A stretch of DNA of 21,218 nt from Synura sp. LO234KE (GCA_015143735.1 VKHC01000065.1:1-21218); one strand, 5' to 3'. Shown: positions 8,376 through 17,532, counted from the stretch's first letter. Notes: a model not told the origin generated them from the letters alone. Numbers and translations: made by a program.

Positions 8376-9283
8376 CATCTGTGTACCAAAATTTGGACAC
8401 TATAGTGTCCGTTAAAGTATTCCTAAAGTACCGTCTAGGCTAAAGTGCGCTAAAGTTTTACTTTAGGACTTCCTAAAGTCCTATCTCGTGACGGCTAAAG
8501 TTTCTTGTACTTTAGTGAAACTTTAGCGGTACTTCCGTGTGCTATAGGAAAACTTAAAAAAATAAAGTTTTACTTTAGCGGTGCACTTTAGTAATACTTT
8601 AGAACTCAAAGTATTACTTTAAATTTTAAAGTTTTACTATAGTATTCCTATAGTATCCAATACCACCAGACTTTAGTGGACACTTTCACGGAGAGATCAT
8701 GAGTGTGTTACCGTACAGGAGACGCAGATTACACAAGACCCAAACATATAATGAGGTACAGACCCTGCAGAAAGCTATCACCACCCGACCAGCTCCGCTC
8801 CTCGCGCGCTACAATCTCCAAGTCCACCCTAAAGGGAAGTAAGTGATAATATTTGTATATTGCTCAATGGTTTTTCGTTGTTTTCTCGATCAACTAAGAC
8901 GATATTTACCACATATTATTAATGGAAAAATATTATACATGAAAACGTTTAATCATGTACTGGTGTTCCATATTCTTGTAAACATCGCTATAATAGCTAA
9001 GTGCAAATATGTCGAGAGAGATAAAGCATTAGCAAATGACTATGAAAAATACTTGCGATACTGAAATAGTTTTTGTAAATCTACAGTAAGTTTTTCCCCA
9101 AAACTTTTTTATACTTTAGCGGTTACTTAAGTTTTCCGAAAGTGTTTTTTGCAAAAACTGCCGTTTGCTATAGTGTAAAAATAAAGTTTTCCTATAGTAC
9201 GGTACTTTAACGGTATACTTTTTGTGTTTACTTTAGTGTTCCCAAAGTGCGCGCACCATAGTACGGATTTTGGTACACGGATG
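8376..9283. mobile_element. Non-autonomous terminal-inverted-repeat element with subterminal CTAAAGT arrays (908 bp)
   Basis: The ends are inverted copies: CATCTGTGTACCAAAAT at 8376-8392 and its complement, with one mismatch, at 9267-9283. Similarity extends two further bases outward. Just inside the left end is a perfect 16-bp palindrome, GGACACTATAGTGTCC (8395-8410). From 8421 to 8676 the heptamer CTAAAGT or its complement occurs at least 12 times in both orientations, forming local hairpins such as CTAAAGTTTC/GAAACTTTAG (8495-8504 with 8517-8526). Fewer copies lie near the right end (9110-9240). Subterminal repeat arrays of this kind often bind a transposase. The AT-rich core has only a 73-codon open stretch (8843-9064) with no transposase features, so the element is non-autonomous. 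No clean target-site duplication is visible. The TIR start resembles the MITE at 13813-13938. Confidence 0.7.
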
Positions 9284-9908
9284 CGGGGAGACGCGTGCAC
9301 CCCCAGTCAACAGCAGTGTTGCTAATGGTGTAGGGTATCCGCAAGCACGTCAGCAGTAGGAAGAGTGCGCACAACAGCAGAAGAAGCACACCCCCTCGTC
9401 CTTCTCGCGGCCGGCTAGGGGAATTCAGTGCCCTCGTCGGCCTTACTACGTGAACAGTCGAATCTTGCTGAAGTTGATATAACAGTGGAGACGCAGTTTT
9501 TCTTAAGGAATGAAACGGCGCCACCACTTGGTAAAAGACCAGTGAGGTAAAAGGGGGGAGGAAAACTACGGATTGAAAAAGTACCTAACAAGATATCAAT
9601 CTGATCTGGCAGAGTTATGCGGGCGGGGCAACACAATGCCTCCGATCGCCGGCTCCTCCAAGGCGTGTCGCCTGCCACGTAAATACACAGCGATACGAAG
9701 GTGAGCTGCATACCTCTTGTAGAAAAAAAACGAACAACCCAAAGCGATCACCGGCGAAGTCCAGCACTTCTGTAGCTGTGAGAATTACAAGAGAGTGCTG
9801 ATGAGGTGCGTGTGGGACAGGAGAGATACTTGAGCACTGAAGAGGGATGGGGGAAGCGTTGTTCCCACAGTCCGTCCTCACCACTTCTACCGCAGTCAGG
9901 TTCCACAA
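9284..9908. other. Intergenic region, no recognised feature
   Basis: GC-rich sequence with overlapping open stretches on the minus strand (9228-10034), none with a recognisable domain and none with convincing intron structure. Probably part of the surrounding transposon debris. Confidence 0.35.
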
Positions 9909-10060
9909 CAATGAGTAGATGGTCGAGAGCCAAGTGGCACGCTTTGGGTGACTGCACCAATATACTACGATGTTTGCCAAGGCACGTCCATTCCTCCCCT
10001 TATTGAAAGGGGAAGTATATCCGCGCTTCGTCACTTAATCTGTACTTCAGCACATTATCT
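9909..10060 (+). repeat. Retroelement-associated direct repeat, copy A
   Basis: This segment is about 85-90% identical by eye to copy B (11550-11690). It includes GTGACTGCACC, ATATACTACGATG, TTGCCAAGGCACGTCC and CGCTTCGTCACTT. One frame of both copies reads WVTAPIYYD followed by CQGTS, which suggests coding origin inside an element. Copy A carries a short insertion after CACGTCC relative to copy B. Both copies lie upstream of an RNase H remnant. Confidence 0.75.
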
Positions 10061-10274
10061 TGCTCACAGTTCCTCTCCAGAACGATCTTGATCGTCGTCT
10101 CTTTCCGGTTCTTCTCCGTCTTGTGCAAGAAGTGGATGGACGCCGCATCTGCATGGGGAACTGGAACTCGTCCCAGATCACCCAACTTGATCAGGTGCTC
10201 CTTTCTACTGACTCAGTGACGATCTTGCGCGAATGCCTCCTCGCTCTGAGCAATCACTTAGTCAACAGAATTGA

Positions 10275-11057
10275 CACCCTCTGGGCTGTTCGGCAACAAG
10301 CGGCCGACCACACAGCTCTTACCAGCACACCAGGAGCAGACCCGGTTACCCCCTCAGAACCTTACAACGAAGGTTTCTTAAACGTCGCAACATTACAGCC
10401 TCTGCTCCTACGGCTTTCCACGCAGGTTGCCTCGGGTATGTTCCGAGCATATACACCTCATGGAGGGAAGCTACGCCCCACACCATTGGCACTCGCTCTG
10501 ACGTCAAGCTCTTCCTAAATCGGAAGATAGCCGAGGAGTACATGTCCAAGTCCACGGGACCTGGAGATCCCCTGCTTGATGACCCCTCTGCGTTCATCTT
10601 GCCTGACAGCGCTGCTCTCCCCAACGGTTCTGCAGGCTGGGGGGTTCATATCACTTTCCCGGGCAAAGCGGAGACCCGAGCAATGTGGGGACCTGTCTCT
10701 ACATCCCCTACAAGTCGTCATTGGTGAGGTGCTCGTCGGGCCACCAGCAATACGGGGGAACTCAGTGCCGTCTACCATGCCCTGGACTGGATTCGGAAGC
10801 GGCGCAAATCTCTAGACCTGGCATCCTCACCGCAATACAATATTATTTCTGATGGTGGTTATTGTTTTAAACTGTTTGCGACCAAAGCGATTAATCCGGT
10901 CGCAAACAAACACATGATCGCTCGCACCAATGTCCTCCTTGACCAGGTGAAACGGGACAATACTATCATCATCTCCCGGACTCCGGCCCACACAAACTCA
11001 GATGACCCCTTAGCCCAAGTGAACGCTGAACCAGGTAAGCTCGCGGCTCGGGGGTGA
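10275..11057 (+). pseudogene. Decayed retroelement RNase H domain, copy 1
   Basis: A plus-strand frame is open from 10275 to 11057 apart from one in-frame TGA (10725-10727). It reads as a type I RNase H domain of a retroelement polyprotein. The first acidic position is in FILPDSAALPNGSAGWGV (Asp at 10605-10607). The Glu is in NTGELSAVYHALDW (10758-10760), immediately after the stop. The second Asp is in YNIISDGGYC (10851-10853), and the His in TPAHTNSDDPLA (10989-10991). The final Asp, expected in the NxRAD-like tail, is replaced. Overlapping it, 10060-10518 is open in another frame and may hold upstream polyprotein sequence after a frameshift. The TxNTxE region is typical of non-LTR elements, but without a reverse transcriptase the class is not certain. 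Function is lost unless the TGA is read through. Confidence 0.7.
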
Positions 11058-11549
11058 CCGGCCCCGCACCTCCTCCTGACCCAACTCCGATCTCCTGCCC
11101 TCGCCTCCCGGAGCCCGGCCTCAGTTTTGCCTCTTTTTCCCCGCCCTCGGTCGCGGCGTCGATCTGGGATGTCACTTGTACGTGGCCTCTCGGAGCGCCT
11201 TTCCACCCCTCGGCGAGACCCGCGCCTGCCTCCACTTGACTCCCGCCAACCCCTCCCCTGGCGTTCTTTCTTTAATCGCATTTTTTTTAGTCGCCTTGCC
11301 ATGCGTTTTCGTTCTCTCACCCGTCCTGCCCTCCCTGTTCATGAGTTTAATGGGGATCTAGTGGGTGACTAACTCAGGGGTCCGGGTGTCGCACCCGGTT
11401 TCCCACTACTAGGTCACGGGACTTGCCATTGGATACATAGAGGGTAGTTAGTCACTAGTAGTAGGTGCCTTCGGCTATGTTTGCCTTTCTTGTTTTGTCT
11501 TCATATTTACCACTTAGCAATAGATAACTATTGAATTTTCCGCAAACCA
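11058..11549 (+). other. Pyrimidine-rich 3' region of the decayed element
   Basis: C- and T-rich sequence directly after the RNase H frame, with a T-run at about 11281-11288, then a GC stem (TCCGGGTG with CACCCGG, about 11382-11398), then dispersed repeat copy 3, then a T-rich tail. It is consistent with a retroelement 3' untranslated region. Confidence 0.45.
11412..11440 (+). repeat. Dispersed repeat core, copy 3
   Basis: GGTCACGGGACTTGCCATTG, followed by GATACATAG. The 17-bp core is identical to that in copy 2 (complement) and one base different from copy 1. It lies about 355 bp beyond the RNase H frame. Confidence 0.65.
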
Positions 11550-11690
11550 CAATGAGTAGGTGGTCGAGAGCCAAGTGGCAAGCCTTGGGTGACTGCACCT
11601 ATATACTACGATGATTGCCAAGGCACGTCCCTTGATAAGGGACGTATATCCACGCTTCGTCACTTTATCTGTACTTCAGTTCATTCTCTT
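11550..11690 (+). repeat. Retroelement-associated direct repeat, copy B
   Basis: Direct repeat of 9909-10060 at a distance of about 1.64 kb, with scattered substitutions and a small deletion around 11629. It probably marks the corresponding part of a second copy of the element, whose RNase H remnant lies at 13334-13651. Confidence 0.75.
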
Positions 11691-11738
11691 CACTAAGATT
11701 CTGCGGGGAGCCCCTCCTGTGCATATAATAAATAAACC

Positions 11739-11795
11739 TTGTGAGTGATGGCTATCTGTCTAAGTTTCTGTAAAAAAATTGTGAGCGATGGCTAT
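11739..11795 (+). repeat. Short direct repeat, 40-bp spacing
   Basis: TTGTGAGTGATGGCTAT (11739-11755) recurs as TTGTGAGCGATGGCTAT (11779-11795), with one mismatch. It looks like a two-unit tandem repeat with a 40-bp unit that includes a run of seven A. Such short tandem units are common at the 3' ends of some LINEs, but no function is shown. Confidence 0.65.
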
Positions 11796-13333
11796 AAATT
11801 CGGCATATATTCTCATGAGCACATTTTAGTCGTGACATGATTATTGAACTAGTTCATTAATTTCTTGCGGATGTTAGCACAGAAAATACCCTCACCACGA
11901 ATGCACCCGGAGGCTTCGACACACCACTCTGTATTGCCGCTGCTGGCAGCTCCCGACACCCTCAGACCCTCCGCCGCAGTACCCACCAATGCTCCAGAAC
12001 TCTCCTCTCCGAAGTATTATTGTATCAGAGCTCTTCGGCACACGCTCTCTCCTCACACTGGTATTTGCGGAAGAACATCCCTCCGGACGGAGCCACTACG
12101 CTGCCTCTCTCCTCCCTCGCTACCTTGCCATTGATGATCGCAATATACTACGCAGTCCCGATCCTTGCTCCCCAAGCCGTATTCTCGCCTCTCCGATCTT
12201 CTATCCTGCTTACCCTCGTAAATTCTGGGATAGAGCTATAGGGCACTTAGCATGTATTTGATGCTTTGGGTACTATATAGGTTTTTCCCCTCTATCAAGC
12301 GGATAATTACAGTGTGTTCAGGAGCTCCTTTTGCCTTCTCACTCCCGGAGGAAATCGTTGAGAATAGTTCTCCCAGCATTTCATCTAATCTGCCTATCGC
12401 CTATTTCTACCGGTCAGACTGCTACGCACTCGCTGAGAGCATTATTCGGCGCACTACACGAACCAGCTTCATCTTCATCTCGCGATTCTCTCCTTACCTC
12501 CCTGCCACCATTTTACGGAAACCTCATTTTTCGCTCATTCCTTATACGATTGCGTCCCGATTGTGAACACATGGGATTCTGGGGTACAATCTCGCTCTTG
12601 TGAGGGCCCGGGGACAATCCCAACTTGCTGAAGCGCAACGTACCCGGGATGTCGACCACTTCACTAGAGCCCTCCCTCGCTGGGAAGCACGCTAACCTAT
12701 ACCTCCAAGGTCCTCGACTTACCTCTCCTCTCTCGAGGCACTAGCTGCCACCACTATGGGAAGCTGTTGCAACAACGGCACCATCAGACATAATTTTGCA
12801 AGGAAGCTCGTACGCCGGAGGTCAGATAAGCTCTCCTGACATGCTAGCTCCGCACTCTTAGGATCGCCGCTCCAACCTACCTATGACCACGCCTTCCGCT
12901 CCTGCCCCCATCCGTTATTGATTCAAGCGCGCAGAGAGTCGCTCTTGACTTGGAACGTCGAGTGCTTCCACAACTCTCGCAACTGGTACACTGTCTGGAC
13001 TGCCGTCGGATAGTATGTCTTTAGAATCGGAACGGCGATCAACTTCATCTTCTCTTGGACGCTCTCCTTCCCACGGAAACCCCTGGGTCATCGAAGCTGA
13101 TTTAACTACTAACATCGCTCAGCAAGCAGTTCAATTACTGCAATGATCGTGTCTGGGAAGCCCCGAAGAAAGATCAGTACATTGAAGCAGTGGCCGTGTG
13201 TGATGACACCAACTGTGTCGGTCTTGGTCAACGTCAGCGCCAGTTTAAACCCTGCCAACCCCACCCGCCCCCAGAGCTTAAATATAGATATTCAATGGTG
13301 TTGGGGTGGGTCATGTACCGGGTCTAAACCTAG
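11796..13333 (+). other. Decayed retroelement-like coding debris
   Basis: The plus strand has several overlapping open stretches (for example 11865-12134, 11989-12261, 12252-12566 and 12331-12603) in shifting frames, with no recognisable domain. Around 13190-13240 one frame reads CDDTNCVGLGQRQ just upstream of the second RNase H remnant and continues toward it after stops. I interpret the region as the frameshifted body of the second element copy. Confidence 0.4.
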
Positions 13334-13651
13334 ATGGACGCGAAGCTCCGCACGAACCTCGGTATTCGGAGCGACGTTGAACGCTTCAAATCCAACAGAA
13401 AGGCCGAAGAGTTAGTTGCCTCTCCTCGAAAATTTCACTATCCTCGCCACCTCACTCCCACCGCAGACATATTCACTTATGGTTTGACGTCTTTAGCTCG
13501 TGGTGCTGGAGGGTGGGGTGAGCAAGTCCGTCTCGCGTCCGGTTTAGCAGAAGACCTCTGGGGGCCAATCATCACCAACCCCTGCTGGCTCGGTGCAACT
13601 CGGCCCATCCACAACACGGCAAAAATCAGGGCGATCTCCAATGCTCGCTGA
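13334..13651 (+). pseudogene. Decayed retroelement RNase H domain, copy 2
   Basis: A plus-strand frame of 105 codons shares order and motifs with copy 1: RSDVERFKSNRKAEEL matches RSDVKLFLNRKIAEEY upstream. It then reads DIFTYG, GAGGWGEQVRL and LWGPIITNPCWLGATR, then NTAKIRAISNA. Two catalytic acids are lost: the Asp of the DIFTDG-type motif is Tyr, and the Glu of NTAE is Lys. The frame ends at a TGA, and the second half of the domain is missing. It is the remains of the same family as 10275-11057. Confidence 0.65.
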
Positions 13652-13807
13652 ATACAAGATTATTCCATATCCTCGCTCATAGGCCCCCAGCAGTTCAACT
13701 ACTGTATTCATCTCTTCGCCATGAAATCCATGAAGGTGCCCTTCTCAGATCTCAGTCCTTAACCCCTGTCTCCTCCCGACGGTGGTCCTAATAGCCTATC
13801 TCCCCCC
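13652..13807. other. Short region between the RNase H remnant and the MITE
   Basis: No gene is seen. From about 13758 the frame that continues across the MITE target site is open. Confidence 0.35.
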
Positions 13808-13812
13808 TCGTC

Positions 13813-13938
13813 CATCTGTATAATAAACCACCATCCGCTATCATAGCGGTCCCTTGAGCAGCCGCCATAGCGGATGTACGTACGTACAAAAGTGTTCCGC
13901 TAGCTGTACGCGGTACGCGGTGGATTATTACACAGATG
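13813..13938. mobile_element. 126-bp MITE with 5-bp target-site duplication
   Basis: Terminal inverted repeats CATCTGTATAATAAACCACC (13813-13832) and GGTGGATTATTACACAGATG (13919-13938) pair at 18 of 20 positions. The element is flanked by identical TCGTC on both sides (13808-13812 and 13939-13943). Inside are a near-perfect hairpin, CCGCTATCATAGCGG, and a short GTAC tandem run (about 13876-13887). There is no coding capacity. The first ten TIR bases agree, with one difference, with those of the 908-bp element at 8376-9283, so the two may be moved by the same transposase. A 5-bp duplication excludes Tc1/mariner (TA) and hAT (8 bp) types, but I do not assign a superfamily. Confidence 0.85.
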
Positions 13939-14109
13939 TCGTCCCTCCGCCGCCCCTCCAACAAGTCGGCCTCGGCGCGCGCAGACCTCGAGGCGACCCT
14001 AGCCTACCTTAATTCCTCATCACCCATCTCACAGTCGAGCAGTGGACTCTTCTCTACCGCATGGCGGGCATCTGTAGTCAACGGAGAGAGTCTGGAGTTG
14101 GACGAATAG
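13936..14109 (+). CDS. Small hypothetical open frame whose ATG lies in the MITE end
   Basis: A 57-codon frame starting at the ATG formed by the last three bases of the MITE (CAGATG). It encodes a Ser- and Ala-rich peptide (MSSLRRPSNKSASARADLEA at the start, ending GESLELDE). Conceptually removing the MITE and one target copy leaves the same frame open upstream to a TAA near 13757, with Pro-rich sequence and no ATG. The frame therefore predates the insertion and may be the end of an older coding region or of the retroelement. No domain is recognised, and expression is unsupported. Confidence 0.25.
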   Translation: MSSLRRPSNKSASARADLEATLAYLNSSSPISQSSSGLFSTAWRASVVNGESLELDE

Positions 14110-14183
14110 TTTTGTTGTTAACAATTTGGTGCAGGAGCAGAAAGTGTGGTGATGCTGCTGGGCGGCTATTAATTTTCACTGCT

Positions 14184-14234
14184 GGTGCATTCACCTGAAG
14201 CTCTCTAATCGGTCACAATGTTTGCCAGCTGGTT
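14184..14234 (+). repeat. Dispersed repeat, copy 4
   Basis: GGTGCATTCACCTGAAGCTC, then CGGTCACAATGTTTGCCAGC, then TGGTTC. This is the same order of blocks as the reverse complement of 8257-8308, with about ten differences and two or three extra bases. It lacks the GGGAC part of the core seen in copies 1-3. Confidence 0.55.
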
Positions 14235-14495
14235 CTTCTAGAGAGCAGTTAGTTTAGTTGGGGGCACGGTTCTTGTTCTGCGTCGCCTATGATCTTTTCG
14301 TTACTCAATCGTACCTTTCACTCCTTAAACTGACCACAAGATTTTCGCCAAAGCAATTTAATTTTCGCATTCGACATTGAAAAGAACTTAAACAAAAGTT
14401 ATATGCTTGAAACACGCATATTCATCATGCCACCAGAATGTAAGCGGCACCAGCGACAGAAATATATCATATAATTAGTCGACAAGTAAAAGTCT

Positions 14496-15350
14496 TTAAT
14501 AAAGCTTCTCGCTGGCTAATGCATCACGAGCGTCGTTCCCCTCTGACCACCGCTTAAAATCAGCCGCAAGTATCCTCACAAACGCTTGAACGATAACTGA
14601 TAGAGTGGATTGAATTATCAAGTTTCCCCCAGTTTGCATTACTCTGAACGGAAGCCTACTCTCAGGTAGTGTAGAAACTTCAATCTTTAGTTCAGTTTCA
14701 CTACTCAAACTCTTTTCTAACTTATCATTGACCTTGCGGGTTACCGTGTTGATAGCCGATATAGAAAATTGACCACTTAACTTTTCAGCTATTTCTGATC
14801 CGGTAGTCTCTGCTCTTGTCACTGAGATTATCGACTTAGGTTCCTCAGGATAAACGTCAACGTCGACATAAAGTATCGGAGTTATTTTCGTACCGAAAAA
14901 ATTCATGGTACCCAGAGTGCACTTAAAATGATTATCACCCAATCTACTAATCTGTTCTGCTGAAAGAACAGAATATTGTGAGGCAGGTAGACTCAAATAC
15001 TGCTCTACTGTCCTCCCCGATTCCTTGATTCTGACGGATCCTCTTGCAGAAGCTTGCCATATTAACTTTCGAGGCTCGTTCAGTGCAGAATTTGCTGAAT
15101 CACTTTTAGGAGTCAAATTTTCTAAGTCGAGTGAAATGTCCAAATTTTCAGCTCTAAATTTTGCAATGTGCCTGCAAGGCGAACTTAAATATTTTAATCC
15201 CTGAGCTAAAAAGCCATAAGCAAGCACGAGCAATAAAGCACGCATAGAACGATGCCCTGTGCTTAATTTATTCCGTAGATGTCTCTGACTCTGACTCTGT
15301 CTCTGTCTCATAACAAATTTAACTTGAAATATTGAAACCCTTAACCTCAT
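14496..15350 (-). CDS. DUF1997 family protein, probably plastid-targeted
   Basis: 284 residues, no intron needed. Residues from about 100 onward follow the DUF1997 pattern: SARGSVRIKESGRTVEQYLS, LPASQYSVL, FKCTLGTMNFFGTKITPILY with VDVDVYPEE, then FSISAINTVTR, LPFRVMQTGGNLIIQSTLSV and a closing FVRILAADFKRWSEG. The family is known from cyanobacteria, algae and plant chloroplasts; its biochemical role is not established. The N-terminus is doubtful. The first Met (15350) gives 35 basic residues that include a Gln/Ser/Arg microsatellite (RQRQSQSQR). Met36 (codon 15243-15245) gives MRALLLVLAYGFLAQG, which looks like a signal peptide, followed by a basic stretch resembling a transit peptide. A signal-plus-transit leader would fit a complex plastid. 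The gene is divergent from the Rab gene. Confidence 0.75.
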   Translation of the reverse strand: MRLRVSIFQVKFVMRQRQSQSQRHLRNKLSTGHRSMRALLLVLAYGFLAQGLKYLSSPCRHIAKFRAENLDISLDLENLTPKSDSANSALNEPRKLIWQASARGSVRIKESGRTVEQYLSLPASQYSVLSAEQISRLGDNHFKCTLGTMNFFGTKITPILYVDVDVYPEEPKSIISVTRAETTGSEIAEKLSGQFSISAINTVTRKVNDKLEKSLSSETELKIEVSTLPESRLPFRVMQTGGNLIIQSTLSVIVQAFVRILAADFKRWSEGNDARDALASEKLY

Positions 15351-15518
15351 ATTTGCGCTAGCGAAGAGGTATCATACACTTAGCTTGACCTTCCATACAC
15401 GCTTCTAACTCCAGGGGATGGGCATATAGTAATTTAAATAACGTTTCTTTGACAATAATGTTATCATACGGCTACTTTATGAAACCCGTGGTACAATTGT
15501 AACCTTCGTGCAAACAAA
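15351..15518. promoter_or_regulatory. Divergent intergenic promoter region of the DUF1997 and Rab genes
   Basis: 168 bp lie between the two start codons. The interval is AT-rich, with no clear TATA box or named site. Confidence 0.45.
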
Positions 15519-16322
15519 ATGCAGGCTAATTTGATTGAAATAAAAGTTTGCGTCATCGGAGACACAGGTTTTTTTACAGTTTAGGAATATTTCAATTTAT
15601 CCTTATTCTCTCTGGACCCTTCAGATGTCGGAAAAACTAGTCTAAGCATGCGGTAAGTTACTTTGGTTACATGCAAAATAACGTTTGTCTTATTTTTCGT
15701 TCTATATTTCATTAAGATACTGCCATGGAGATTTTCCGGAGAACTCGACGCCGACAATTGGTGCAAGCTTTTTGCAGAAAAGAATCAAAGTTGAGGGCTT
15801 TGAGATGGCACTCCAGGTACGTTCTGCTTATTGTTGGTGGACTCAAAGTCATATCTCATAATGTTTAAGATATGGGATACTGCTGGGCAAGAGCGATTCA
15901 GAAGCATGGCTCCTATGTATTACCGTGGGGCGAAGGCGGCAATATTGGTATTTGATCTAACAAATGAAGAAAGTTTTCAAAGAGCAGCGAGTTGGATTAG
16001 AGACCTAAAGGCTCACGCAGATCCTGATGTCGTAATATGCCTCGCCGGTAATAAGTGTGATAAAGACCCATCATATGATGTGTCTGAATGCGAAGCATTC
16101 GCCTCCTCTGTCGGAGCTCAATTCGTTCGCACCTCCGCCTTAACTGGAGAAGGAGTAGATCAGCTTTTCGGAGTATTGTCGCAGAACGTCTATAAGACGT
16201 ATAAATCTAAAAGTATTAAATCATCTAAGGGTGTCGATGTTGTGAAATTAAACACTGGAAATGACATGAAGAACTCAAGTTCGTCAGCAACGAATGCGAG
16301 TGCACCCTCCTCGTGCTGCTGA
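15519..16322 (+). CDS. Rab5/Rab22-type small GTPase, 4 exons
   Basis: Exons 15519-15567, 15625-15652, 15717-15816 and 15870-16322 join to 630 bp (209 residues). The introns (57, 64, 53 bp) are GT-AG with pyrimidine-rich ends. All GTPase signatures are intact: P-loop GDTDVGKTS (14-22), which is split by intron 1; switch I PTIGASF (38-44); WDTAGQE (61-67) with the catalytic Gln; MYYRG (75-79); NKCD (120-123); and TSAL (147-150). PTIGASF is typical of the Rab5/Rab22/Rab31 group, which controls early endosome traffic. The C-terminus is a hypervariable Lys- and Ser-rich tail ending in SSCC, a double-cysteine geranylgeranylation signal for membrane anchoring. The start is the first in-frame ATG before the first GTPase strand. 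Rab5-subfamily assignment is good; the exact paralogue is not decided. Confidence 0.93.
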
Positions 16323-17532
16323 TGCTCTATAAGGACTTCCTCTTAACTGCTCGTGTGAATATAGCTTGGCTGTCTTTCCGGTTTGCGGTCCCTCTACATT
16401 TCTTACTTCTTTTGGTGGCAACGTTGGAGGAGCTAGCTATGTATTATGTGATGAAATGCACACGGAAGGGTCAAGGCCGGTATACCATTTACTTAAATAT
16501 TTTCTTTAATTGGCGAACGGAATTTTTTATTCTTTATTAAGGACGCATCCGAACACGTGGGGTCACAAGAATCTTTCAGTAATTTGATGCCTTTTGAAAC
16601 GTTCTCGTAGAGCTCGAGACAACACAATATTGCATTTAAGCAGTCGGTTATGAATGAAATACATCGTCAAGAATTTTAGCCATGCAGAGAAATTATAACT
16701 AGCGAAAATCTTTTAGCTAATTATGCAGTTTGGCCACCACAGACTGTTAAGAAGTCCTTCATTGAAGGAGAGGGGAAGTACGAGTTCCATCAGTGTATAA
16801 TATAGTGCTAGCAGTACCGACTATACTGGTTTTTAGTCCACCACTAAATACCCAGATATAGTTGGAGTAGCTTTGGGTGGACCAGCTATAGCTGCGGACC
16901 AAGGATTTCTTTAGGGGTCAAAAAAAGGAGGTGGACTTTCGTAGTAGACTTTACATGGTTAGTAGGATTTGGATGGACCGAAAATAGCTGGTGGTGGCGA
17001 TACTTATAGAGTACGGTGAATAATTTTTGGTACCTAAAAACAACTGTGTATGTTGGTGTGCTTTGATGGTAGACTGTACAAGGTTACGACTATGACGGAG
17101 GCAGCATTAAAATTTAGGAAATATCACGTCTTTGGAAAGAATATCTGATAACGCGTAAATGTTGAATCAAAATAAAAAACTAAGTTTTCGATAACAAAGC
17201 ACATTTTCTTTAGTAGAACAGAAATAAAAGACGGAAAATATCAAAAGGAGTATACATATTCGAATGCTGGTAATGCTAAGCAACTCCTTTGCGAATCATG
17301 TTTAATTTACACGTAGATAAATTCATCGAGAAGAATTTCAACTACAAACGAAAGATATCTTAAGCGAACGATATACATTCACACTGCTCGTGGGGAATAG
17401 CGAACTACGTTTACTTCCATTAATTGCATCAAGATATTTTAAATCTACACGTCGAGATATAATGGATATCATTGTACCTCGAGAAGTACATTTTTTCTTG
17501 ATTCGCATTAATTCCCATGTCACAACTTATTG
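16323..17532. other. AT-rich intergenic region with minor repeats
   Basis: 3' flank of the Rab gene and then no recognised gene. Between 16788 and 17090 there are several GGTGGAC/GTCCACC motifs, and an imperfect direct repeat TAGACTTTACATGGTTA (16945-16961) and TAGACTGTACAAGGTTA (17070-17086). CATCAGTGTATAATATAGTG (from 16788) is reminiscent of the TIR ends at 8376 and 13813, but I found no partner end. A plus-strand stretch of about 79 codons is open at 17326-17565, but it has no early ATG and no known motif. Confidence 0.4.

Noticed and set aside
8843-9064. 73-codon open stretch inside the 908-bp inverted-repeat element
   Set aside because: AT-rich, hydrophobic, no transposase or other motif; it is expected by chance in such composition and is treated as element core.
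10859-11320. 153-codon minus-strand Arg-rich frame
   Set aside because: It is the antisense shadow of the RNase H frame and of the C-rich region after it; low-complexity Arg/Gly content follows from base composition.
13861-13892. CRISPR-like or microsatellite array from the GTAC repeats
   Set aside because: Only a few GTAC units inside the MITE hairpin; no spaced repeat array anywhere in the window.
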